Positions 8,533-16,691 of a stretch of DNA of 31,655 bases are shown one piece after another. The stretch lies in the NCBI RefSeq assembly GCF_036803785.1, contig NZ_DAIRTR010000021.1:1-31655 (forward strand), given 5' to 3'. A program made the translations under genes and the position numbers. The notes under the pieces were generated by a model. It made no database searches and was not told where the DNA came from. It saw only the letters and a program-made list of their open reading frames with translations. The DNA comes from Pelomicrobium sp036803785 (lineage in GTDB: Bacteria; Pseudomonadota; Gammaproteobacteria; Burkholderiales; UBA6910). The first letter of the stretch is position 1. Each line of letters starts with the position of its first letter.

Positions 8533-11124
8533 TCAGGAATCAGGATTCGAGATCGAAGGCTTCGGCATCGAGGCATGGGCAAGCCCTTTTAGGCCAAGCT
8601 CGGGTAGCACGATGCGGTGACCGATCTCCGATCCGTGGCGCGCCAGCCTCAGGGCGTTCATTACCACGAGCAGCGAGCTTCCCGCCATGCCAAGTCCTGC
8701 CATCCAAGGGGTGACGAAACCCGCCACGGCGAGCGGCAGCGCCCCCAGGTTGTAGGCAATGGCCCAGGTGAAGTTCTGATAGATGACGCGGGTGGCGCGG
8801 CGCGCCAGGGCAAAGCCATCCGCCAGGTCCAGGAGACGCCCGGAGGCAAGCACCATGTCCGCGCTCGCCCGGGCGGCCTGGGCCGCCTCCCCCACCGCCA
8901 CCGAAACCTGGGCTCGGGCGAGCACCGGCGCGTCGTTGACTCCGTCACCCACCATGGCCACCACCGCGCCTTCCCGCTGCAGCCGTTCGATCCAGGCCAG
9001 TTTTTCTTCGGGCGAGGCCCCCGCCACAAAACGCTCGATTCCCAGGCGCTCGGCCACCCGCCGTACCGCCGCAGGCCGGTCGCCGGAGAGCAGCAGGATC
9101 TGGCAACCCGCAGCCTGCAGATGTGCCACGGCCGCCGCAGCGTCCGGACGCAAGGCATCGCGAAAGGCAAATGCCGCGAGATAGCCGTCTTCGGCGCCCA
9201 AGACCACCCCCGTGTCATGGCCTTCCAGGAAAGTCGAGAGAGACGAGGGCAGCGCCTGTCCCACGAGTTCGGCGACGAAGGCTGGCGTTCCGATACGCAG
9301 CCTCCGCCCGTCGATGACCGCCTCCATCCCGGCGCCCGGCACGCGCACCGGCAGGGCCCCGCTGGAAGGCGTCCAGCCCCGGGCGCGGACGGCCTCCCGC
9401 AACGCCCGGCCGATTGGGTGCTCTGCCCCCTGCTCCAGGCCAGCCGCCAGGGCGAGGCACGCTTCGACGGGTAAGGCTCCCAGGGGGAGAACCTCCTCGA
9501 GGGTGAGATGCCCGTCGGTGAGCGTTCCCGTCTTGTCGAACACCACATGGGTGGCCTTCGCCAGGGTCTCGAGGGCATGCCCTCGGGTGACCAGCAACCC
9601 CTTCCTCGCCAGTCGGCTGGTGGCCGCTCCCAGGGCGGCGGGCGTGGCCAGGGACAGAGCGCAGGGGCAGGTCACCACCAGCACTGCCACGGTGATCCAC
9701 AGGGCCCGTTCCGGTTCCACCGACGACCAATAGAGGAACACCCCCGCCGCCACCATGAGCAGCGCCGCCACGAACCAGGCCGCCACGCGGTCGGCTGCCG
9801 CCGCGATGGGCGGCTTCTCCGCCGCCGCCCGGTCCAGCAGCCGCAGGATGCCGGCGAGCACCGTCTCCTCCCCCACCCGCTCCACTCGCACCACTACCGG
9901 GCTCTCCACATTGAGGGAAGCCCCTACCACCCCATCGCCTGGCCGTTTCGCCACCGGCCGGCTCTCCCCGGTGAGGAGGGCTTCGTCCACGGCGGTCGTG
10001 CCCTCAGCCACCACCCCGTCCGCCGGCACCGCTTCCCCGGGGCGTACCCGCACGTAGTCGCCCGGAGCGAGCTCGGCCACCGCCACCCGTGTCTCCTCGC
10101 CGCTGTGAGGGTAAGCGGAAAGCTTCCACGCCATGGCGGGCCTCAGGCGGGCCAATGCCTCGGAAGCGTCGGCCGCCCGCTGACGGGCATTCCACTCCAG
10201 ATAACGGCCCCCCAGCAGAAAGAAGACGAACATGGTGATGGAATCGAAGTACGCCTCCCCCTCACCGGTGAGGGTGGCCCAGACGCTGGCAGCAAAGGCG
10301 AGCCCAATGCCCAGCGCGACCGGCACGTCCATGCCCAGCCGCCGCGCCCGCAGATCGTTCCAAGCCCCCCGGAAAAAGGGGGTGGAGGAAAACCCCACCA
10401 CCGGCACGGTCAGGAGCAGTGCCGCCCAGCGCAGCAGCGTCTCAACATCCCGCGGCATCTCTCCCTCCCCGGCCAAATAAGACGGGAGCGCCAACATCAT
10501 CACCTGCATCATGCCGAAGCCGGCAACGAACAGCTCCCACAGGGCCCGCCGTCGTTCCTGGCGCAGGATTGCCTCGTGCCGGCTGGGGTCGTAGGGATGG
10601 GCGGTATAGCCGATGGCGGCGATGGCCCGCAGGATCTCGGACAGGCGCACCCGCGTCTCGTCCCAGCGGATCCGAGCCCGCTGAGTGGCATAGTTCACGC
10701 TCACGCCCAGGACCCCGGGCAACCGGGCGAGCTGCTGCTCGTTGAGCCACACGCAGGCTGCGCAGCGGATGCCTTCCAGGATCAAGGAAGCCTCCCGCAC
10801 GTGCTCTCCCGCGGCCCGCACAAAGCCTTGCTGCACCTTGGGCGCGTCGTAGAGCTCGAGCTCCCGCAGGAACTCGGGCAGGCTGTCCCGGGGTGAAGCC
10901 GGCAGCGCGCTGCGGTGCCGGTAATAACTCTCAAGGCCCGCAGCCACGATGGCGCGCACCACCGCCTCACAGCCGGGGCAGCACAGGCGGCGCATGACGC
11001 CATCCACCGGGACGGCGTACCGGGACGCTTGCGGCACTGGAAGCCCGCAGTGAAAACAGGCGGTGGCTGCCGAAGAGGAGGGGTCCGGGGAGGAGAGGCT
11101 CGCCATGGAACATCCATCAGCCAT
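8533..11124 (-). CDS. ccoI: Copper-translocating P1B-type ATPase CcoI/FixI
   Basis: About 863 aa. Order of domains: an N-terminal Cys-rich segment (FHCGLPVP and LCCPGCEAVV, residues about 23-52), an HMA domain with CAAC (121-124), membrane helices, an actuator domain (TGES), the CPC copper-transport motif (486-488), the phosphorylation loop DKTGT (530-534), HP in GAEHPIGRAL, and GDGVNDAPVL. It exports Cu(I) to supply the CuB site of the cbb3 oxidase. The start is uncertain between ATGs at 11124 and 11106; neither has a strong Shine-Dalgarno sequence. The frame is open up to 11292, but that extension runs over a palindrome and looks non-coding. It is the first gene of the cco operon here, rather than the usual position after ccoNOQP. 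Confidence 0.95.
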   Translation of the reverse strand: MADGCSMASLSSPDPSSSAATACFHCGLPVPQASRYAVPVDGVMRRLCCPGCEAVVRAIVAAGLESYYRHRSALPASPRDSLPEFLRELELYDAPKVQQGFVRAAGEHVREASLILEGIRCAACVWLNEQQLARLPGVLGVSVNYATQRARIRWDETRVRLSEILRAIAAIGYTAHPYDPSRHEAILRQERRRALWELFVAGFGMMQVMMLALPSYLAGEGEMPRDVETLLRWAALLLTVPVVGFSSTPFFRGAWNDLRARRLGMDVPVALGIGLAFAASVWATLTGEGEAYFDSITMFVFFLLGGRYLEWNARQRAADASEALARLRPAMAWKLSAYPHSGEETRVAVAELAPGDYVRVRPGEAVPADGVVAEGTTAVDEALLTGESRPVAKRPGDGVVGASLNVESPVVVRVERVGEETVLAGILRLLDRAAAEKPPIAAAADRVAAWFVAALLMVAAGVFLYWSSVEPERALWITVAVLVVTCPCALSLATPAALGAATSRLARKGLLVTRGHALETLAKATHVVFDKTGTLTDGHLTLEEVLPLGALPVEACLALAAGLEQGAEHPIGRALREAVRARGWTPSSGALPVRVPGAGMEAVIDGRRLRIGTPAFVAELVGQALPSSLSTFLEGHDTGVVLGAEDGYLAAFAFRDALRPDAAAAVAHLQAAGCQILLLSGDRPAAVRRVAERLGIERFVAGASPEEKLAWIERLQREGAVVAMVGDGVNDAPVLARAQVSVAVGEAAQAARASADMVLASGRLLDLADGFALARRATRVIYQNFTWAIAYNLGALPLAVAGFVTPWMAGLGMAGSSLLVVMNALRLARHGSEIGHRIVLPELGLKGLAHASMPKPSISNPDS

Positions 11125-11220
11125 GTCCAAGCGAGCCTGGGCGAAGCGTTCGCCGTCCCGGGAATAAGCCGCCTGGGGGCTTTTCACTTTGCCCCGTAGG
11201 GGCACTCCCGAGAAACGACA

Positions 11221-11252
11221 ATATGTTAGATGTATCGAATAATCTAATGTAT
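11221..11252. promoter_or_regulatory. 32-bp imperfect palindrome upstream of ccoI, probable operator
   Basis: The arms TTAGAT (11226-11231) and ATCTAA (11242-11247) are symmetric about a central TCGA, and the outermost ATA/TAT also match. It is AT-rich in otherwise GC-rich DNA and lies about 100 bp upstream of the ccoI start. The size and symmetry fit a dimeric repressor site, for example an ArsR-type winged-helix protein, but the regulator is unknown. Confidence 0.5.
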
Positions 11253-11580
11253 GACACAGCCGCTCATGCTCCGCATCCGGCACACGCCACAAGATCTAGG
11301 CATTGTGTTTAACCTGGTCCGCGGGCCGCCCGAGACGGGGCGCCTCACGTCGCCATCGTTCGCCGCGACTTTTCGTCCATGTGAGGGAGACCCATTTGCC
11401 GGTCGGGGCATGAACACCCTCTCCCTGGGAGCGCCGGCCGAAGCACCCGCGTCCGGTTCACCCCCCGCCACTGGTGGGCGCACCGGTCAATCCCCCGCGT
11501 CGGCAAGACCTATCTCCCCCCTATCCGGGGCAGCGCCTAGCCCTGCGGGTGCTATCCTAGCGGCCGCGGCAGCGCAGCAT

Positions 11581-11594
11581 TTGATCTGGATCAA
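11581..11594. promoter_or_regulatory. FNR/ANR box upstream of the cco operon and pncA
   Basis: TTGATCTGGATCAA is a perfect match to TTGAT-N4-ATCAA. On the minus strand, TAGGAT at 11554-11559 would be a -10 giving a start near 11547. The box is then centred about 40.5 bp upstream, the same class II geometry as predicted for hemN, so it most likely drives ccoI and the cbb3 genes. Toward pncA it is about 83.5 bp upstream of the start predicted from TATAAT, near one of the class I positions, so bidirectional control is possible. Confidence 0.88.
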
Positions 11595-11658
11595 ACATCG
11601 GTCAGACGAAGGACCGAACCAGACCTCGGGTAGCGCTGCGGCATCCGAGCTTCCTTCC

Positions 11659-11664
11659 TATAAT
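11659..11664 (+). promoter_or_regulatory. Consensus -10 element for pncA
   Basis: TATAAT, a perfect sigma-70 -10 hexamer, 73 bp before the pncA ATG. No good -35 is seen 16-18 bp upstream, which would fit an activator-dependent promoter. Confidence 0.5.
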
Positions 11665-11736
11665 CGGAAACTTGAATCCTTCCAACCGCGTCGCAACAAC
11701 CAAAGAGGACCGTGCAGCTCCGATAGGAGGATCACC

Positions 11737-12318
11737 ATGACGCTCACTGTCTCTTCCGGCGATGCATTGATCATCGTGGATGTGCAGAACGACTTTCTTC
11801 CCGGCGGAGCCTTGGCCGTCCCGCAGGGGGATCGGGTCATCGAACCCCTGAACCGGGCTGCGGCCCTGTTCGAGGCCAAAGGATTGCCCGTATTCGCCAC
11901 TCGGGACTGGCATCCCGAGAATCACTGCTCCTTCAAGCCCCAGGGGGGGCCGTGGCCCCCCCACTGCGTGGCGGGCACCCGGGGAGCCGAGTTCGCCCCG
12001 AGTCTGCGACTGCCCGCCGCGACGGTGGTGATCTCCAAGGCCACCACCGCCGAGCGGGACGCCTACTCCGGCTTCCAAGGGACCGAGCTGGGGAACGAGC
12101 TTAAGCGCCGGGGCGTGAAGCGGGTGGTCGTAGGCGGGCTCGCTACCGACTACTGCGTCCTGAACACGGTGAAGGACGCGCTGGCCCAGGGATTGCAGGT
12201 GCTGCTCTTGACCGACGCTATCCGCGCCGTGGACGTGAAGCCGGGGGATGGGGGGGCGGCTCAGGCGGAGATGGAACGCAGAGGCGCGGTGCCCATCACC
12301 GTGGCGGACCTGGCCTGA
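11737..12318 (+). CDS. pncA: Nicotinamidase (PncA)
   Basis: Isochorismatase-fold hydrolase of 193 aa that converts nicotinamide to nicotinate in NAD salvage. The catalytic triad is D15 (VDVQNDF), K101 and C140 (TDYC). Metal ligands D57 and H59 lie in RDWHP and H76 in PPHCVAG. The start is set by AGGAGG at 11725-11730. It lies 16 bp upstream of pncB, the next enzyme of the same pathway, so the two form an operon. The extended open frame upstream of this ATG is GC-driven and has no domain. Confidence 0.96.
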   Translation: MTLTVSSGDALIIVDVQNDFLPGGALAVPQGDRVIEPLNRAAALFEAKGLPVFATRDWHPENHCSFKPQGGPWPPHCVAGTRGAEFAPSLRLPAATVVISKATTAERDAYSGFQGTELGNELKRRGVKRVVVGGLATDYCVLNTVKDALAQGLQVLLLTDAIRAVDVKPGDGGAAQAEMERRGAVPITVADLA

Positions 12319-12334
12319 GGCAGCGTTGCGCTCG

Positions 12335-13675
12335 ATGAGCCCCCTGCTCACCGACCTCTACCAGCTCACCATGCTCCAGGCTTACCTGGAGCGGGGGCTG
12401 CAGGCGACCGCCGTGTTCGAGCTCTTCGTGCGCAAGCAACCACCCGAGCGGAATTTTTTTGTGGCGGCCGGACTCGAGCAGGCCCTTGACTACCTGGAAA
12501 ACTTGCGCTTTCGGGACGAGGATCTGCGCTGGGTGGCGCAATCGGGGTTGTTCAAGCCGGGTTTCGTGGACTTCCTGGCGGGGTTGCGCTTCGAAGGGGA
12601 GGTGTACGCCATGCCCGAGGGCACGCCCTTCTTCTCCGACGAGCCCATCCTGCGGGTCGTGGCGCCCCTACCCCAGGCCCAATTGGTGGAAACCCGGCTC
12701 ATCAACCTCATCAACTTCCAGTCCATGGTGGCCTCCAAGGCCGCGCGCTCGGTGCTCGCCGCCCGAGGGAAGCTCCTGGTGGACTTCGGGCTGCGGCGGG
12801 CCCATGGGGCGGAAGCCGGGCTCCTGGCCGCCCGGGCCGCCTACCTCGCCGGGTTCCACGGCACCGCCACTGTGCTGGCGGGACGGGAGTATGGGATTCC
12901 CGTCTATGGCACCATGGCCCACTCCTTCGTCCAAGCCCACGATTCCGAGACACAGGCCTTCGAGGACTTCGTCCGCACTTTTCCCAAGAACGCGATCCTG
13001 CTCATCGACACCTACGACACGGAGCGGGGGGCCCGGCGGGTGGTGGAGCTGGCGCGAAAGCTGGCGGCGGACGGCATTCAGATACGAGGGGTGCGCATCG
13101 ACAGTGGCGACCTGGCAAGCCATGCCCGCAACGTACGGCGCATTCTCAACGAGGGCGGGCTTTCCCAGGCGATCATCTTCGCCAGCGGCAACCTGGATGA
13201 GGCCAAGATCGCAGCCCTGGTGGAGGCAGGCACACCCATCGACGGCTTCGGCGTCGGCACCAGCCTCACCACCTCCAGCGACGTTCCCTTTCTCGACTCG
13301 GTCTACAAGCTCCAGGAATACGCCGGCCGGGCCCGCCGCAAGCGCTCCGAGCATAAGGCCACCTGGCCCGGGCGCAAGCAGGTTTATCGCCGCTACGACG
13401 CCAAGGGTGTCATGACGGGGGACGTGCTCACCCTGGAGACCGACCCCCAGGAAGGAGAACCCTTGTTGGTCCAGGTTATGGCGGGGGGCCGCCGCATCGA
13501 GCCTTGCCCGCCCCTGAAGGAGATCCGGGCGCGAACCCTGGCCCAGTACGCCCGGCTGCCCGAAGCCCTGCGAGGGCTCGAGCCGGCCCCGCCCTATCCC
13601 GTGGAAATAGCGCCCGCCCTGCGGGCGCTAGCGGAGGAAGTGGACCGGCGGGAGGCCCTGGATCCCATTTCCTGA
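12335..13675 (+). CDS. pncB: Nicotinate phosphoribosyltransferase
   Basis: 446 aa. Converts nicotinate and PRPP to nicotinate mononucleotide, the second step of the Preiss-Handler salvage route. Family motifs visible are the N-terminal LLTDLYQLTM, YGTMAHSFVQAH, IDTYDTERGA, RIDSGDLASHARNVR and GFGVGTSL. Immediately downstream of pncA with a 16-bp gap, so coupled in function and probably in transcription. The C-terminal tail (about residues 400-446) is Pro/Ala/Arg-rich. Confidence 0.96.
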   Translation: MSPLLTDLYQLTMLQAYLERGLQATAVFELFVRKQPPERNFFVAAGLEQALDYLENLRFRDEDLRWVAQSGLFKPGFVDFLAGLRFEGEVYAMPEGTPFFSDEPILRVVAPLPQAQLVETRLINLINFQSMVASKAARSVLAARGKLLVDFGLRRAHGAEAGLLAARAAYLAGFHGTATVLAGREYGIPVYGTMAHSFVQAHDSETQAFEDFVRTFPKNAILLIDTYDTERGARRVVELARKLAADGIQIRGVRIDSGDLASHARNVRRILNEGGLSQAIIFASGNLDEAKIAALVEAGTPIDGFGVGTSLTTSSDVPFLDSVYKLQEYAGRARRKRSEHKATWPGRKQVYRRYDAKGVMTGDVLTLETDPQEGEPLLVQVMAGGRRIEPCPPLKEIRARTLAQYARLPEALRGLEPAPPYPVEIAPALRALAEEVDRREALDPIS

Positions 13676-13697
13676 CGTCGGCCCCTTGCCTTCGGAC

Positions 13698-13703
13698 TAC
13701 AAT
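13698..13703 (+). promoter_or_regulatory. Candidate -10 element for sodC
   Basis: TACAAT (5 of 6) about 37 bp upstream of the sodC ATG, just after the pncB stop. No convincing -35 is visible. It would give the dismutase its own transcript. Confidence 0.35.
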
Positions 13704-13739
13704 GAGAATCGCCCATTCACACAACGAGAGGAGGCCACC

Positions 13740-14276
13740 ATGAATAACGCCACGCTCGTCGCCACCGCCGCCGTATTCCTCTCCGCCTGCGCCTATCTTC
13801 CCTTTTCCTCCGGGCCCTCCGCCACCGCCGAGCTCAAGCCCTTGAAAGGGAGTGGTGTCAACGGCACCGTCCATTTCACCCAGAAAGGAGACAAGGTGCT
13901 GGTGGTGGCGGAAGTGAAAGGGCTCAAGCCCGGGCCCCATGGTTTCCACATCCACGAAAAAGGCGACTGCAGCGCCCCCGACGGCATGAGCGCCGGCGGA
14001 CACTTCAATCCCCATGGAAAGAAACACGGCGGTCCCAACGACCCGGACCGCCATGCGGGTGACCTGGGCAACCTCGTGGCCGATGCTAGCGGCAACGCCA
14101 AGCTGACCTTGGAAACGGCCGACCTCTCCATCGGCTCCGGACCGGGCAATCTCCTGGGTCGCAGCGTGATCGTCCACGCCGACCCGGACGACTTTAAAAC
14201 TCAACCACACGGCAACGCGGGCGCCCGCATCGCCTGCGGCTTGATCGTCGCCAAAGGGGGCCGCAGCGCCTATTGA
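13740..14276 (+). CDS. sodC: Cu/Zn superoxide dismutase, lipoprotein form (SodC)
   Basis: 178 aa. An N-terminal hydrophobic signal ends in a lipobox, FLSAC (Cys17), so the protein is probably lipid-anchored in the envelope. Copper ligands sit in HGFHIHEKGDC. The zinc region runs through GGHFNPHGKKHG and DRHAGDLGN. The last Cu ligand is in TQPHGNAG, and the active-site Arg is in GARIACG. It disproportionates superoxide in the periplasm. GAGAGGAGG precedes the ATG. It lies 64 bp after pncB, with its own possible -10. Confidence 0.96.
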   Translation: MNNATLVATAAVFLSACAYLPFSSGPSATAELKPLKGSGVNGTVHFTQKGDKVLVVAEVKGLKPGPHGFHIHEKGDCSAPDGMSAGGHFNPHGKKHGGPNDPDRHAGDLGNLVADASGNAKLTLETADLSIGSGPGNLLGRSVIVHADPDDFKTQPHGNAGARIACGLIVAKGGRSAY

Positions 14277-14286
14277 GGCGCGTTGA

Positions 14287-14305
14287 GGGGCGGGGGTCCC
14301 GCCCC
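14287..14305 (+). terminator. GC-rich hairpin after sodC, possible terminator
   Basis: A perfect 8-bp stem, GGGGCGGG / CCCGCCCC, with a 3-base loop, 11 bp after the sodC stop. There is no T-run, so it may be a weak or Rho-assisted terminator. Confidence 0.4.
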
Positions 14306-14311
14306 GCCCCG

Positions 14312-14339
14312 TTGACAGCGACGGCCAGAGGGTTAGATT
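14312..14339 (+). promoter_or_regulatory. Sigma-70-type promoter for the Rieske gene
   Basis: A perfect -35 TTGACA (14312-14317), a 16-bp spacer and a -10-like TAGATT (14334-14339, 4 of 6), ending 34 bp before the ATG. Confidence 0.5.
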
Positions 14340-14373
14340 TAGCCCCATCGCTTGCCTCTTCTGCCCCTCACCC

Positions 14374-15087
14374 ATGGAACGCCGCCACTTCATGAAAGCC
14401 TGCGCCGCTGGCGCCCTTCTCGCCGCCGCCGACCCCCAGGTCCTGGCCGCCCAAGCGGTCTCACCCCGCTACTATGCCCGGGCCTTGCTGGTCGACCCGG
14501 AGGACAAACCCATCCGCGCCTCCACCCTCGCCGCCGGAACCAATTACATCTTTCACTATCCTTTCGGGGGCACGCCTTGCTTCCTCCTCGATCTGGGCAG
14601 GCCCACCCAGCGGGACGTGCGGCTGAAGACCGCCAGCGGCCAAGCCTATGTCTGGACGGGGGGCGTCGGCCCCCGGCGCTCCATCGTCGCCTATTCCGCC
14701 ATCTGTGCCCACAAGCTGGCGTACCCGACCAAACAAATCAGCTTCATCAGCTACCGCAGCGCCTCGGAGGGTTCCACCTTCGCCCGGCCCAACATGATCC
14801 ACTGCTGCGCCGAGCACAGCGAGTACGATCCGGCCAGCGGGGCGCGGGTGGTGGGCGGGCCGGCGGATCAGCCCCTGGCGGCCATCCTGCTAGAGCACGA
14901 TCCGGCGACCGACTGGCTGTACGCCGTCGGTACCCTGGGCGGAGAACTGTTCGACGAATTCTTCCGCAAGTACGACTTTCGGCTGGTGCTGGAACACGGC
15001 TCCGACACCTTGCCCAAGACCCCGGTGACCCGCGCCACCCGGGTGACGGAGCTCGCCCACTACTGCGAGCAGCGGGTGCGCTGCTAG
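14374..15087 (+). CDS. Tat-exported Rieske [2Fe-2S] protein
   Basis: 237 aa. It begins MERRHFMKACAAGALLAAA, a twin-arginine signal, so it is folded before export. The Rieske cluster motifs are CAH (C111, H113) and CAEH (C145, H148), followed by SEYDPASGARVVGGPADQPL, the usual loop after the second motif. Unlike bc1 Rieske proteins, the first box lacks the second Cys of CTHLGC. The redox partner is unknown; no cytochrome b or arsenite oxidase gene is adjacent. It stands alone between its own promoter and a hairpin, so its job is not given by context. Confidence 0.85.
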   Translation: MERRHFMKACAAGALLAAADPQVLAAQAVSPRYYARALLVDPEDKPIRASTLAAGTNYIFHYPFGGTPCFLLDLGRPTQRDVRLKTASGQAYVWTGGVGPRRSIVAYSAICAHKLAYPTKQISFISYRSASEGSTFARPNMIHCCAEHSEYDPASGARVVGGPADQPLAAILLEHDPATDWLYAVGTLGGELFDEFFRKYDFRLVLEHGSDTLPKTPVTRATRVTELAHYCEQRVRC

Positions 15088-15107
15088 TGTTCCCCTCGGG
15101 CAACGCT

Positions 15108-15132
15108 CGGCCGCCCTCGGCAAAGGCGGCCG
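15108..15132. terminator. Hairpin between the Rieske gene and aat
   Basis: The 8-bp arms CGGCCGCC and GGCGGCCG are separated by 9 bases, starting 21 bp after the Rieske stop and followed only by CCTT. A possible weak terminator. Confidence 0.35.
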
Positions 15133-15150
15133 CCTTCCCACCGCTCCCGG

Positions 15151-15846
15151 ATGATCCCTTGGCTCAATGCCCATACCCCGTTTCCCCCGGTGGAAACCGC
15201 CCTGACCTGCCCCAACGGGCTGCTCGCGGCCGGAGGCGATCTTTCCGTCGCCCGGCTCCTGGAGGCCTACCGCCAGGGAATCTTCCCCTGGTTCAACGAG
15301 GGCGAGCCCATCCTGTGGTGGAGTCCGGACCCCCGCATGGTGCTGTTTCCGCCGCAGATCCGGATCTCCCGGTCGTTGCGCAAAACGCTGCGCCAGCGCC
15401 GCTACGAGATCCGCTGCGACAGCGCGTTTCGCCGGGTGATGGCGGCCTGCGCCGCCCCGCGCCCCGGGCAAGCGGGCACCTGGATCTCCCCCCTGATGAT
15501 GGAGGCATACGAGGCGCTGCACCGGGCTGGCTACGCCCACTCGGTGGAAACCTGGATCGACGGGAAGCTGGCAGGCGGGCTCTACGGGGTAGCCCTGGGA
15601 CGGGCCTTTTTCGGCGAGTCCATGTTCTACCGCGTTCCCGACGCTTCCAAGATCGCCCTGGTGCACCTAGCGCGCCAGCTCGAACGCTGGGGCTTCGGGC
15701 TCATCGACTGCCAGATGGCCACCCAGCATCTGCGTTCCCTGGGGGCGCGGGAGATTCCCCGCAGCGAGTTCACGCGCCGTCTGTCGGAATTGGTAAACTA
15801 TGGCGGCATCACCGGAAAATGGCGCTTCGACACCGACTTGGTCTGA
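15151..15846 (+). CDS. aat: Leucyl/phenylalanyl-tRNA-protein transferase
   Basis: 231 aa. Transfers Leu or Phe from tRNA to N-terminal Lys or Arg, marking proteins for ClpS/ClpAP. Conserved motifs are GLLAAGGDLS, AYRQGIFPWF, WWSPDPRMVL, TWISPLMMEAY and GRAFFGESMF, with DCQMATQHL near the C-terminus. Full length. It is followed 79 bp later by bpt, the usual partner of the bacterial N-degron pathway. Confidence 0.97.
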   Translation: MIPWLNAHTPFPPVETALTCPNGLLAAGGDLSVARLLEAYRQGIFPWFNEGEPILWWSPDPRMVLFPPQIRISRSLRKTLRQRRYEIRCDSAFRRVMAACAAPRPGQAGTWISPLMMEAYEALHRAGYAHSVETWIDGKLAGGLYGVALGRAFFGESMFYRVPDASKIALVHLARQLERWGFGLIDCQMATQHLRSLGAREIPRSEFTRRLSELVNYGGITGKWRFDTDLV

Positions 15847-15925
15847 TGACACGTCGAGCCGGGAAGGCACTCGGAAGGCTGATGAACGGGCGGGATCTCA
15901 TTTGACTGGAGCTTAGGGTCTGACC

Positions 15926-16663
15926 ATGGCTTTGCTCAACGACTTTCCCCTGTCGGTGCTCCAGTTCTATGCCACGGCACCCTACCCCTGCAGCTACCTC
16001 CCGGGACGGCTCGCTCGCAGCCAGGTGGCCACGCCGAGCCACCTGATCGACACCCGGGTGTACGGTGAGCTGGTGCGGGCCGGCTTCCGCCGCAGTGGTG
16101 CTTTTACCTACCGGCCCTACTGCGACCACTGCCGGGCCTGCGTGCCGGTGCGGGTGGTGGTGGACGAGCTCAAACTCAACCGCTCCCAGCGCCGGGCTTG
16201 GAAGCGCCACCGTGATCTGCGGGCAAGCGTCCACAACCTGCACTACAGCGCGGCCCATTACGCCCTCTACCTGCGCTACCAGGCTCATCGCCACGCGGGC
16301 GGCGGCATGGACCAGGACAGCCGGGAGCAGTACCGCCATTTCCTCCTGCAGAGCAACGTCTCGTCGAAGCTGGTGGAATTCCACGAAGGTGGGGAGCTGC
16401 GGATGGTGAGCATCATCGACGAGCTGTCCGACGGGCTGTCCTCGGTCTACACCTTCTTCGAGCCCAACGTGCCGGGAACGAGCTACGGCACCTACAACAT
16501 CCTGTGGCAGGTCCACCTGTGCCGCGAGCTGGGGCTGCCCTACCTCTATCTCGGCTACTGGATTGCTGAGAGCCGCAAGATGGCCTACAAGATCCAGTTC
16601 CAGCCGATGGAGGGACTGGTCAACGGCCGGTGGCAACGGCTGGCGCCACCCGTGCCGGCATGA
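15926..16663 (+). CDS. bpt: Aspartate/glutamate leucyltransferase (Bpt)
   Basis: 245 aa of the Ate1/Bpt family. Transfers Leu to N-terminal Asp or Glu. Motifs are YPCSYLPGRLARSQV, the Cys-containing YRPYCDHCRACVPVR, SSVYTFFEPN and LGYWIAESRKMAYK. The length and N-terminal Cys pattern fit the bacterial bpt form. Partner of the upstream aat. In many betaproteobacteria pyrD follows close by; here the next gene is a response regulator. Confidence 0.96.
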   Translation: MALLNDFPLSVLQFYATAPYPCSYLPGRLARSQVATPSHLIDTRVYGELVRAGFRRSGAFTYRPYCDHCRACVPVRVVVDELKLNRSQRRAWKRHRDLRASVHNLHYSAAHYALYLRYQAHRHAGGGMDQDSREQYRHFLLQSNVSSKLVEFHEGGELRMVSIIDELSDGLSSVYTFFEPNVPGTSYGTYNILWQVHLCRELGLPYLYLGYWIAESRKMAYKIQFQPMEGLVNGRWQRLAPPVPA

Positions 16664-16691
16664 CCGGCTCCCCGCGCCCCTTTCTACGGCG

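Larger units (their letters stand above)
11125..11736. other. 612-bp gap between divergent ccoI and pncA, regulatory
   Basis: No convincing gene is seen; the open frames on both strands have low-complexity products. Reading toward ccoI it holds an FNR box (11581-11594) with a -10-like TAGGAT, a leader of about 420 nt, a 32-bp palindrome (11221-11252) and a short perfect hairpin TGCCCC-GTA-GGGGCA (11190-11204). Reading toward pncA it holds a consensus TATAAT at 11659-11664 and a strong AGGAGG Shine-Dalgarno sequence. Confidence 0.7.

Noticed and set aside
9508..10896. Plus-strand open frame of 462 codons opposite ccoI
   Set aside because: Antisense to all the catalytic motifs of the P-type ATPase; no domain of its own.
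11244..11483. 79-codon minus-strand ORF in the ccoI leader
   Set aside because: Composition is Arg/Pro/Gly-rich, it crosses the palindrome, and it has no Shine-Dalgarno sequence or domain. Kept as leader sequence.
11251..11736. Upstream extension of pncA to 355 codons
   Set aside because: The true start has AGGAGG and begins at the family N-terminus. The extension contains the FNR box and promoter.
13686..13739. Upstream extension of sodC by 18 codons
   Set aside because: The extension would place the lipobox signal internally; the strong Shine-Dalgarno sequence supports the ATG at 13740.
14352..15905. Plus-strand open frame of 517 codons across the Rieske and aat genes
   Set aside because: Runs in another frame through two real genes; Arg/Pro-rich, no domain.
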